Part shown: one piece after another, positions 24,678 through 32,210 of the stretch
How positions within the stretch are numbered: the first letter of the stretch is position 1
Layout of the letters: each line of letters starts with the position of its first letter
Assembly (NCBI GenBank): GCA_040877415.1
Contig: JBBDNV010000024.1
Span: 1 to 39,164, forward strand
Source of the DNA: JBBDNV01 sp040877415
GTDB lineage: Bacteria; Planctomycetota; Planctomycetia; Pirellulales; PALSA-1355
Reading direction: 5' to 3'
Length of the DNA: 39,164 bases
Translations under genes and position numbers: made by a program
Notes under the pieces: model-generated
Seen by the model: the letters and a program-made list of their open reading frames with translations, nothing else
Told to the model about the DNA's origin: nothing
Database searches by the model: none

Positions 24678-25259
24678 TCACGTCGTTTCACGCCTCAACA
24701 TGCCGGAAGTCTTGCCGAATTCGACGAGCCGCTCGCGCAGCCGCGTTCGGCTGCGAGCCAGGCTGCTCATCACCGTGCCCAGCGGTACCTGCAGGATTTC
24801 GGCGATCTCCCGGTACTTAAACTCCCCGATGGCCCGCAGCAACAAAACGTCCCGTTCCGAGCGAGACAACTCGCGAACGGCCTGAGCCAGCGCATCGTCG
24901 CATCGCTCCAGCACCGGATCGGGATCATCCAACAATTCACGAAACAACGGCTCGTCGAGCGCCAGTTCCCAGACGTCTTCGGTGGCAACGTCGGCGGGCA
25001 ACGTCGCGAGCCGCGTTCGCTCGAGCTTGCGGTTGTTGTTGAGAATCTCCAAGTGAACGAAGCGAAAAATCCACGCCCGAAAATTCGTCCCCTCGACATA
25101 CAACTGGAAATCGCGGTATGCCGCTTCGATCGCGCTTTGCAAGACGTCGGCAACGGCGTTCGGGTCGTAGAGCGCGCGGCGCACGAACGCCTCGAGAGCC
25201 CCTTCGAGGGGCCCCAGGTGGCGCATGAATGCCTCGGCTTTCGCAGCACTTTGATTCAA
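24678..25259 (-). CDS. ECF-type RNA polymerase sigma factor
   Basis: A 193-residue group IV sigma factor. Region 2 spans about residues 15-85 (ADVLQSAIEAAYRDFQLYVEG, NFRAWIFRFVHLEILNNNRKLER), and region 4 about 130-185 (LSRSERDVLLLRAIGEFKYREIAEILQVPLGTVMSSLARSRTRL), which reads the -35 element. It is the first gene of the operon with the anti-sigma factor and efflux genes. ECF factors often drive their own operon, but I could not find a convincing ECF promoter in the 235-bp divergent gap (25260-25494). Confidence 0.93.
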   Translation of the reverse strand: MNQSAAKAEAFMRHLGPLEGALEAFVRRALYDPNAVADVLQSAIEAAYRDFQLYVEGTNFRAWIFRFVHLEILNNNRKLERTRLATLPADVATEDVWELALDEPLFRELLDDPDPVLERCDDALAQAVRELSRSERDVLLLRAIGEFKYREIAEILQVPLGTVMSSLARSRTRLRERLVEFGKTSGMLRRETT

Positions 25260-25494
25260 ATTGCCTTCTCACAAACTCGTGCGGCCGCTATTACTACATG
25301 TCGCAGAGAGCGGATTTTATTCTCGCCAATCGCCAAGCGGGAAGCCCGATTCGCCGCAAGTGCTTGTCTCCTGGGAGAATATAACTTGTGATTACATGGC
25401 AATGTGGGCCCTTCTAACGACCCGCCCCGGTCGTCGGTAACATAGCAGGTTATTGGGACCACTCGCCTCACGATCCATCACGAAAGTCACTCTC

Positions 25495-27279
25495 ATGGCA
25501 GAATTTCGACACAAGGACCATACCGACGGCGTGCTGGATAAGTTGCGCCTGTTCGAGGCCGCGTACGCCGCGGGCAATCTTGATCTGGCCATGTCGCTGG
25601 CGGAGTCGACGAAAGAGACGCTCGTCTTCGAGCGGCAGGTAAAGGGCGAGGCGGCTCAGCCGATCACCGGGGCCGAAAACTTCGTCGCCGCAGAGAATCT
25701 GCCGACAGCCTGGGCCAACTGGGCGCGCGGATGGAAGTTCTGCAAGTCACTGAGCCTGTTCGAGACGGTCGGGATTGAGCGGTCTGGCGAGCCGGTTGAT
25801 CTGGCACTGGCTTTTCGCCACGACCAGGCGACCGATCTGGGGCGAGAGGTGCGCGTGGCGCGGCTGGACGCGAGCACGAGCACGCTTGTAGAGATTCCCT
25901 GCCAGATCTATTCCGAGACGCGGCGCGGCAACGAGCTTCACTGCCGGCTCGTACTCCCGGCCGACGTGGCGGCACACCGGCAGACGGCGTATTTCGTGTT
26001 CTATGGAAATACATTTGCCGAACGGCCCGACTACCGGACGGACCTGCGCATCGTCGGCGAAGGTTATGGGCTGGACATCGAGAACCATCATTTCGCCGCG
26101 CGGCTGTCCCGTCAGATGGGCCAATTGGAGCGGCTCACTTACCGGCGCCAGCATGGACTTGAGCTGTATGCCGGCGGCAAAGGACACGGAGAGCCGCCGG
26201 GAATCGACTGGGCCCACGATTACGTCGACTCCGGCCACTTTCAAAAGCTGCGCATGCGCAACTGGCCGCGCTGTCCGAATTACGAGGTGATCAGAGGGCC
26301 GTTATGCGCGCGCGTCCGCCGCTGGGGCTTTCCGCACAGCCCGGTGCACCCGCTGTTCACGCCCAGCCGCATCCACATGGACCAGACGTACGTCTTTTAT
26401 GCCGGGCTGCCGTACTTTTTCAAGGAAGGCCGCATCGACGTGGTGAAGGACGTCGCCATCGAGGCGATGCGGGACGACGAGTGGGTTTTTTCCGGCTATT
26501 CGTTCACCGACTTATTGTGGATTGATCGCCAGGGCAAGGTACACGAGGGGTCCGTGCCCACGGCAAGCGCGCGGGATTTGTGGGGCGTCGGTTTCTACCA
26601 CCGCGAAAGCCGCGATTCGTTCATTGCCCTGTGGCTCGAACATGCGGCCCAAAACTTTGACGGCCTCGCGCACAGCGGCCCGCCAACCTTGCACTACGAC
26701 GGACACGGGCAGCTCTGGAGCCGCTATCCGGCCGAACGGACGACGCTCAAAGCCGGCACGTCGATCCGGCAGAAGAACGCCTATCTGGTCCTCCCGCACC
26801 AGCCAGAGGGCGCCAGTGCGAAGATCGAACGCTTGCGGCACCAACTGCTGAATCCGCTGGCGGCGCATGCGGCGGACGTGCCCCGCACGATGACCGCCCG
26901 GGCGACCGGCGGGCTGGCCCGCGTCGGCGAGACGCAAGAGACCGCGCCCTTAAAACCCGCGATCTGGAATACGCTCCGCCAGGTCCGCGACGAACAGCTC
27001 TATCAAACGGACGCCAACGTGGTGGACATGGGATACGTCTATGACGTGCGCGAGCGGGGCGGAGTCGTTTCGATCCTGGTGACGATGCCGCATCGCGGGC
27101 GACCCATGTACCAGTTCCTGGAGACGCAGGGCGGCGGCCGAGTCGAAGAGGGCATTCGCGAGCGGCTGCTAAAGCTGAAGGGCGTGCGCGACGTCGTTGT
27201 CGAGTTTACCTGGGAACCTCCCTGGACGGTCGCCCGGCTGACCGACCCCGGCCGCCGCGCCATGGGCTTAACGGTTTGA
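25495..27279 (+). CDS. Large protein of unknown function with C-terminal DUF59-like domain
   Basis: A 594-residue protein with no signal peptide. The first roughly 470 residues match no family I can name; they include an AYFVFYGNTFAE stretch (about 165-176) reminiscent of DUF2341-type beta domains and many Trp/Tyr/His residues, compatible with a carbohydrate-binding or lyase-like beta structure. Residues about 482-594 resemble the DUF59/MIP18 (SufT/PaaD-like) iron-sulfur maturation domain: IWNTLRQVRDEQL, NVVDMGYVYDV, then VRDVVVEFTWEPPW. However the cysteine normally present after the TLT/ACP loop is replaced (MPHRGRPMY). The ATG at 25495 was chosen over a TTG at 25453. It diverges from the sigma gene. 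Start and domain call are good; function is unknown. Confidence 0.82.
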   Translation: MAEFRHKDHTDGVLDKLRLFEAAYAAGNLDLAMSLAESTKETLVFERQVKGEAAQPITGAENFVAAENLPTAWANWARGWKFCKSLSLFETVGIERSGEPVDLALAFRHDQATDLGREVRVARLDASTSTLVEIPCQIYSETRRGNELHCRLVLPADVAAHRQTAYFVFYGNTFAERPDYRTDLRIVGEGYGLDIENHHFAARLSRQMGQLERLTYRRQHGLELYAGGKGHGEPPGIDWAHDYVDSGHFQKLRMRNWPRCPNYEVIRGPLCARVRRWGFPHSPVHPLFTPSRIHMDQTYVFYAGLPYFFKEGRIDVVKDVAIEAMRDDEWVFSGYSFTDLLWIDRQGKVHEGSVPTASARDLWGVGFYHRESRDSFIALWLEHAAQNFDGLAHSGPPTLHYDGHGQLWSRYPAERTTLKAGTSIRQKNAYLVLPHQPEGASAKIERLRHQLLNPLAAHAADVPRTMTARATGGLARVGETQETAPLKPAIWNTLRQVRDEQLYQTDANVVDMGYVYDVRERGGVVSILVTMPHRGRPMYQFLETQGGGRVEEGIRERLLKLKGVRDVVVEFTWEPPWTVARLTDPGRRAMGLTV

Positions 27280-27345
27280 GCGGGCGAATTGTCATTGCCG
27301 CCGACGAAGGTTCACTCGACGAATTTGCGGCAGCTATTCCGCTGA

Positions 27346-27723
27346 TCATTCCGCCTGGTTCACCGTCGAGTCATGCGCCTGGTTGGTGCAAACGACGCAC
27401 GGGGCGATGCGGATCCAGCCGTTGCACGTCGGGCAGCGAATCGTCGTTTGAAGATTGAAGTATTGGCCCATGGGAATCCCGGCCACGGCCAGCAGCCTTA
27501 CTACGGGATCGTCGGCGGAATCAATCTTCCGGACCTGCTCGACTTTCAGGCCGACGGCCGAGGCGATCACCTCGTAGTCCGCCACCCCCATCTGCATCAC
27601 GGCCACCGCGGCGGCGAACCTTCTTGGCAGAACGATTCTGCGATCGCTGGGATGTCGCCACGAACCGTGTTTGGAGCTGCTGGGACTTGCGCGTCTCGCC
27701 TTTTTTTTCGCCGGTTTCAGCAT
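27346..27723 (-). CDS. Small basic protein with helix-turn-helix-like region and zinc ribbon
   Basis: A 125-residue protein I do not recognise by name. The first 35 residues are Lys/Arg/Ser-rich. The middle (VADYEVIASAVGLKVEQVRKID) looks like a short helix-turn-helix. The end carries RCPTCNGWIRIAPCVVC, a CxxC-x9-CxxC zinc ribbon. This combination suggests a small nucleic-acid-binding or adaptor protein. It is convergent with the DUF59-like gene, 66 bp away. No good Shine-Dalgarno precedes the ATG, so the start is uncertain. The competing plus-strand frame across the region is Arg/His-rich and lacks any domain pattern. Confidence 0.65.
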   Translation of the reverse strand: MLKPAKKKARRASPSSSKHGSWRHPSDRRIVLPRRFAAAVAVMQMGVADYEVIASAVGLKVEQVRKIDSADDPVVRLLAVAGIPMGQYFNLQTTIRCPTCNGWIRIAPCVVCTNQAHDSTVNQAE

Positions 27724-28083
27724 TGGAGCACTTCACGAAACAGGAATCCCACGTCGCGGCGCCCTCGATCCGCAAGCGCGGGTCCGTGGTACGACCCGAG
27801 CGGAAAGTCAGGAATCGGACGCGACGACGCTCCCCACGGCGGGAGACTGGCAGCAGCCTACTCAAGCACCTTGGTCGAGAAGCAGCGACCGTCTACCAGG
27901 GCAGTCGGAAAAAGAATAACAATTGGGAAGGCTCAATCCGCCGACCCTGCGCGTCGTCTCCTTGAGACATGCCAGGCAAGTAGAAAGTCGCTACTCTTCG
28001 CAACTTCCACAATTCATGCTACGCACCAGCGTCCCCGCAGTCAATCCGACGCGCGGATGAGCTGAGGGGCCATTGATCGTCAA
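27724..28083. other. 360-bp stretch without a recognisable gene
   Basis: Between the small zinc-ribbon gene and the lactamase remnant I see no convincing coding region, RNA gene or repeat. The frames present are short and of shadow-like composition. It may hold decayed sequence belonging to the neighbouring gene remnant. Confidence 0.5.
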
Positions 28084-28293
28084 CTATTGGCCGCACGCCG
28101 CGAGAATCTTGCCGACGACTGGTTCGATATAGGGGTCAAAGCCGCCGCGGGCGCTGTGACCGAGGCGCACGATGACCATGTCGCGCCAGGGGATGGTCAG
28201 GGTCACCTGGCCGTGATGGCCGGCGGCCCAGTACATGTCTTTCGGCAGGGTTTTGTATTGCCCACCCCGGTTGAGCCAGATCGATCGCTTCAT
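28084..28293 (-). pseudogene. C-terminal remnant of a serine beta-lactamase-family hydrolase
   Basis: The 69 codons read like the last part of a class C beta-lactamase/6-aminohexanoate-dimer-hydrolase-type protein: WLNRGGQYKTLPKDMYWAAGHHGQV, then IPWRDMVIVRLGHS, then a C-terminal amphipathic end. The His-Gly-Gln part corresponds to the family's third catalytic motif region. The N-terminal two thirds, with the SxxK and YxN motifs, are absent: the upstream minus-strand sequence does not continue the family in any frame. A GGAG lies seven bases before the ATG at 28293, which may be coincidence. I consider it a truncated, probably non-functional fragment; the frame could be longer (to 28395) but with no homology. 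Confidence 0.62.
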
Positions 28294-28546
28294 GGTTTTT
28301 CTCCATCCCAAGTCGTGATCCGCCCCGTCGGAACCACGGTGGGCGTCCGACGCGCCATTGAATGCGCGATGGCAAACGAAAGAGCGCGGCTTCACCTGGT
28401 TCCTTGAGCGAATTGGGCCGCTGGCAATGACGGCACTTGCTGCGACCCTGACGTTTGGGAAAAGATTTCAGCTTGCGCAGTTTATTCACCGAAAAGGAGT
28501 ACAGGTCCGAGGTTGGCTGGGAAGGCGAAGTGGAGGCATAGCCGCC

Positions 28547-29686
28547 GTGAAAATCATGGAGATTGTTTCCGGGCACCAGGTCAACGGCGCCGTCCAGCAC
28601 GCGCTGTTGCTTGCGCGCGAACTGTCGCGTCGCGGCCACGAAATCACCGTGGTTTGTCGCCCCAATAGCTGGCTGAGCGGCCAGTTGGCCGGCGAGCACG
28701 TCGACGTCGTTCATTCGGATCTTCATCGTTGGCCCCTCGACGAGCTGCGCAGGATCGCAAGCGCGGCCCAATCCCGCGGCATTGCCGTTCTTCACACGCA
28801 CATGAGCCGGGCGCACTTTTTTGGCGTGCTGCTGCGTCGGCTCTGCGGCATTCCCTGCGTGGCAACCGCTCACAGCCGCCACATTCAACTACATTGGATG
28901 TTCAACGACCTGGTCATCGCCCCGTCGGACGCCACGCGCCGATTTCATCATCGATTCAACCTGGTGCCGGCGAAACGAATCGAGACGATCCCGAACTTCA
29001 TCGACTATCATCGGCTGGCGCGGTACGAAACCCAACCGCGCAGTCGGGTTCGCCAACAGTTGGGCGTTGGCGACGACGATCAGCTTTTGGGCGTGGTCGG
29101 CAACGTGATCCCCCGCAAGGGACAACTCGACCTCATCAAGGCATTGCCCCGGATTCTGCCCGCCGCCCCGCGGGTCAAAGTCGTCCTGGCGGGCGAGCTG
29201 AACCGAGAGTATGCACGGGAATGTCGCGAGTGGGCCGCTCTCTTGGAGGTCTCCGAGCGGATTATCTGGGCCGGAGCACGCAACGACATTCCCGACCTGT
29301 TGGGGGCCTTGGACCTGTTTGTGCTTCCCTCGCTCGAGGAGACCTTTCCGCTATCGATCCTCGAGGCGATGGCAGCCGGCGTACCGGTTGTGGCGACCAG
29401 CGTCGGGGGCGTCTCCGAATGCATCGAGAGCGAAGTCAACGGCTTGCTCGTGCCGCCGGCACGTCCCGATGCGCTTGCCGGCGCGATCGTGCGCGTGCTC
29501 GCCTCGCCGGATGACGCGCGCCGCCTGACGGCCCAAGGCCGCCGCGTCGTCGTAGATCGCTACTCGTCAGAGGCCGTCGTGACGCGCGTGGAACAGGCTT
29601 TTCAACGGCTGTGCAAGCCGCGCGCCCGACGCTCGATGCTGGCGCCATTTCGCCGGCGACAGCCGAAACTCGGCGCAACCGTGTGA
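28547..29686 (+). CDS. Family 4 glycosyltransferase
   Basis: A 379-residue GT-B glycosyltransferase. The N-terminal half has the acceptor-side pattern MEIVSGHQVNGAVQHALLLARELSRRGHEITVV and LHTHMSRAHFFG. The C-terminal half has VVGNVIPRKGQLDLIKALP, the donor-binding LFVLPSLEETFPLSILEAMAAGVPVVAT with the E-x7-E motif, and the GLLVPPARPDALA tail. Start: the frame opens at 28358, but GGAGG at 28532-28536 sits ten bases before a GTG at 28547, giving VKIMEIVSG, the usual N-terminus of this family. It should transfer a sugar from an activated donor to a lipid or glycan. Neighbouring genes do not reveal the polymer. Confidence 0.9.
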   Translation: MKIMEIVSGHQVNGAVQHALLLARELSRRGHEITVVCRPNSWLSGQLAGEHVDVVHSDLHRWPLDELRRIASAAQSRGIAVLHTHMSRAHFFGVLLRRLCGIPCVATAHSRHIQLHWMFNDLVIAPSDATRRFHHRFNLVPAKRIETIPNFIDYHRLARYETQPRSRVRQQLGVGDDDQLLGVVGNVIPRKGQLDLIKALPRILPAAPRVKVVLAGELNREYARECREWAALLEVSERIIWAGARNDIPDLLGALDLFVLPSLEETFPLSILEAMAAGVPVVATSVGGVSECIESEVNGLLVPPARPDALAGAIVRVLASPDDARRLTAQGRRVVVDRYSSEAVVTRVEQAFQRLCKPRARRSMLAPFRRRQPKLGATV

Positions 29687-29697
29687 ACCGTGCAGCG

Positions 29698-32079
29698 CTA
29701 CGTCAGACGCGCAAACCCCGTGTGCCGCACGGCGCCCTTTAGGCGCGATCGTACGTCGCCATGGCGGATGGCCTCGGCCAATTCTGCAAAAACGTCGTTG
29801 GCGGCGGCCAGGCACGCCGCGACATGACGCTCCTGGTGCGCGAGGCTCGGATAGAAACCGCTGCCGACGAGAAAACCGCGATCGAGCATGCGCGTGGTCA
29901 ACAACGTGCCCAAGGCGGCCGACTCGGGGTGATCGAATCCGAACGTCAGCATGGCGGGATGCCCCGTCACGCGCACGCTCACGCCGTGCGTTCGGCCCAG
30001 CCGCTGCCAGCCGTCGCGAAAACGCTCGCCCATCGCGGCCGCGTGCGCGGCGGCGTCCAGCGATTGCAACTTGCGAACCGTGGCCAGCGCCGCGGCGAAC
30101 CCCACGCCTTCGGTCCAATAGGTGCTCGAGATGAACGAAGCCTGCGCCGCCTGCATCACGGCGCCGCGTCCGATGATCGCTCCGATCGGATGGCCGTTTC
30201 CCAGGGCCTTGGCAAACACCGCGACGTCGGGCGTCACGCGGTAGCGCAAATGCCCGCCGCCGAGAGCCAGTCGCCAGCCGACGCTGATTTCATCAAACAC
30301 GAGCACGGCGCCGCACTCGCGGCACAGCTCGCGCACCCCCTCGAGAAAGCCCGGCTCAGGGTCGACCGAGCGCGTCGGCTCCATGACGACGGCCGCAAGT
30401 TCTCGACCGTGCCGGCGCACGTGCCGCTCGAGTTCGTCGAGCCGATTGTAGCTGAATGTCAAGGCCGTGCCGGCCAGCCCGGACGGAACGCCCGCCGGCG
30501 AAAGGCCGGCGAGCAGATGTTCTCTGAGCCGATCGCCATGGCCGCCGGATGCCTCCGCCGCATCGGCCAGATTAGCGGCCAGGTACCAGTCGGACCAGCC
30601 GTGATAGCCGCACATCGCCACGCGATCGCGACCGGTAAACGCCCGGGCGATTCGCACCGCAACGGCCATCGACTCGCCGCCGGTGCGGCAGAATCGGGCC
30701 TGTTCGGCCCAAGGGTGCAGCGCGATCAACAATTCGGCCAACTGCGGTTCCTCGATGCAATTGAGCGTGCACATCGAACCGAGCTGCACGCGGCGCACCA
30801 CGGCGTCGGTCACGTCCGGATCGGCGTAACCGAGCAGGCACGAACCGATGCCGGAGGTCGTCATGTCGCAGTAGCGCCTGCCGTCGAGATCGATCACTTC
30901 GCATCCGCGGGCCTCGGCATAGTAGGCCGGCCAGCGTCCGGGGGCGTACATTTCGGGCCGTTTGCTCAACAGTTGCGTGCCCCCCGGGATGATTTGCCGG
31001 GCCAGCTCGTAAGCGGCTTGCGTTCGATCGCCGGGCGCGGCGGCCGCCATGTTGAGCAACTGCCGGGCGTTGTCGCCGAAAATGCACTCGACGTCGCCGT
31101 CCCTCAACCGCATGGTGTGGCACGCCTGGCGCAGGGCCAAGAGCGACTCCAGCCCGATGGGTATCGGCCGCGCGAACCGCGAGCTTTCCCAGTCGACGTT
31201 GTGCTCGTACAGCCACGCGAAGCCGTCGCCGATGCTCACGGAGCGGCCCACTAGCTCGCTCACCGGAAAATCGGTGCCGAACAGGAGTCGGCGCGTGCCG
31301 AATTCGCGCAGGATGGCTTCCAGCGGCGCGGCTTCGCAGACGGCCGACGTGTCGAAGAAAACGTTGTCCAGCCCGCCGAGCGAGGCGATGCCCTCGACCG
31401 TGTGCGCGCCGCAAAAACCGCGCGCCGCGTGAGCCAGGATCAGCCGGGCGCCGGGATAGCGCAAACAATGGTCGCGAAGGTACGCCTGGTTGGCCCCATC
31501 CGCCAAAGCCCGCGATCGCACGATGTGCAGCATGATCGCCAGGCCGTGCTTGTGTGCCAGTTCCCAGGCCCATTCCGGCAGGAAGGCTTCGATGGGAGCT
31601 TCGAACGTATCGGCCGTCCCGGCAAAGACGTGATAGACCTTGAATCCCGCGAATCGTTCGGCCGCGAGCGTCTCTTCGATCTCGGCCGGGTCGTCGTGCG
31701 GCCGGATCATCAGCAAGGCCCGAGAGCCGACGAGCGGTCGCACTTCCTCGGCCACGAAACGGTTTGCGGCGTCCACGTCGAGCGCCGGCTTGGGAAACGT
31801 GAAGACCAGCCCGTCGCTGGGCCGGCGCTCGCTCATCCACCGCTCGACGGCTCGACAGTAGGCCGACCATCCCGCGTTTCCGTGGGCGTCAAACAGGTCA
31901 TCCGGCACTCCCTCGGTCGCGTCTTCCCGGCGGAACAAGTGCAAATGGGCGTCGAAACTGCCGGGCGGCACGAACGACCTCACGACGCCGCGGAAGGAGG
32001 CCAAGGGGTCAGGTGGTGTCACGGTGTTATTCCCTGCCGCGTTGCCGGCTCTTTCGAGGCGGTCGGGCATCAATCGCAA
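29698..32079 (-). CDS. Amidohydrolase / class III aminotransferase fusion
   Basis: A 793-residue bifunctional protein. Residues about 40-335 form a TIM-barrel amidohydrolase (amidohydrolase_2 type): metal motif DAHLH (43-47), then His185 in MLHIVRSR, His217 in LILAHAARG and Asp270 in FGTDFP. Residues about 350-785 form a PLP-dependent class III aminotransferase of the glutamate-1-semialdehyde aminotransferase group: GYHGWSDWY, VFDEISVGW with Asp596, and the Schiff-base Lys624 in VFAKALGNGHPIGAI. Both active sites look intact. The frame is continuous without internal start signals of note. It diverges from the symporter/sialidase operon across 131 bp and is convergent with the glycosyltransferase gene. 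Hydrolysis and transamination of a common sugar-derived intermediate is a reasonable but unproven idea. Confidence 0.9.
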   Translation of the reverse strand: MRLMPDRLERAGNAAGNNTVTPPDPLASFRGVVRSFVPPGSFDAHLHLFRREDATEGVPDDLFDAHGNAGWSAYCRAVERWMSERRPSDGLVFTFPKPALDVDAANRFVAEEVRPLVGSRALLMIRPHDDPAEIEETLAAERFAGFKVYHVFAGTADTFEAPIEAFLPEWAWELAHKHGLAIMLHIVRSRALADGANQAYLRDHCLRYPGARLILAHAARGFCGAHTVEGIASLGGLDNVFFDTSAVCEAAPLEAILREFGTRRLLFGTDFPVSELVGRSVSIGDGFAWLYEHNVDWESSRFARPIPIGLESLLALRQACHTMRLRDGDVECIFGDNARQLLNMAAAAPGDRTQAAYELARQIIPGGTQLLSKRPEMYAPGRWPAYYAEARGCEVIDLDGRRYCDMTTSGIGSCLLGYADPDVTDAVVRRVQLGSMCTLNCIEEPQLAELLIALHPWAEQARFCRTGGESMAVAVRIARAFTGRDRVAMCGYHGWSDWYLAANLADAAEASGGHGDRLREHLLAGLSPAGVPSGLAGTALTFSYNRLDELERHVRRHGRELAAVVMEPTRSVDPEPGFLEGVRELCRECGAVLVFDEISVGWRLALGGGHLRYRVTPDVAVFAKALGNGHPIGAIIGRGAVMQAAQASFISSTYWTEGVGFAAALATVRKLQSLDAAAHAAAMGERFRDGWQRLGRTHGVSVRVTGHPAMLTFGFDHPESAALGTLLTTRMLDRGFLVGSGFYPSLAHQERHVAACLAAANDVFAELAEAIRHGDVRSRLKGAVRHTGFARLT

Positions 32080-32197
32080 AAGACGCGTATTAGGTATGCA
32101 CGACCCGGCAAGCTATTTTAGGTCTGCACGATTGCCGTGTCGCTGCGGTTTTTCGCCGGCCGTGCGTTGAAATCGCCCCTGGCGACCTTTAGCCTAA

Positions 32198-32209
32198 TGG
32201 TTCGAACCA
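32198..32209. promoter_or_regulatory. Perfect palindrome TGGTTCGAACCA before the symporter gene
   Basis: This 12-bp dyad is directly upstream of the ATG at 32211. Its core GTTCGAAC is the same 8-mer as the right half of the GntR operator at 1936-1943. A regulatory role, and a shared regulator, are inferences from position and sequence only. Confidence 0.4.
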
Positions 32210-32210
32210 A

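Noticed and set aside
29761..31254. Long plus-strand frame opposite the amidohydrolase/aminotransferase fusion
   Set aside because: It is a shadow of the fusion gene, rich in Arg and His, with no domain pattern.
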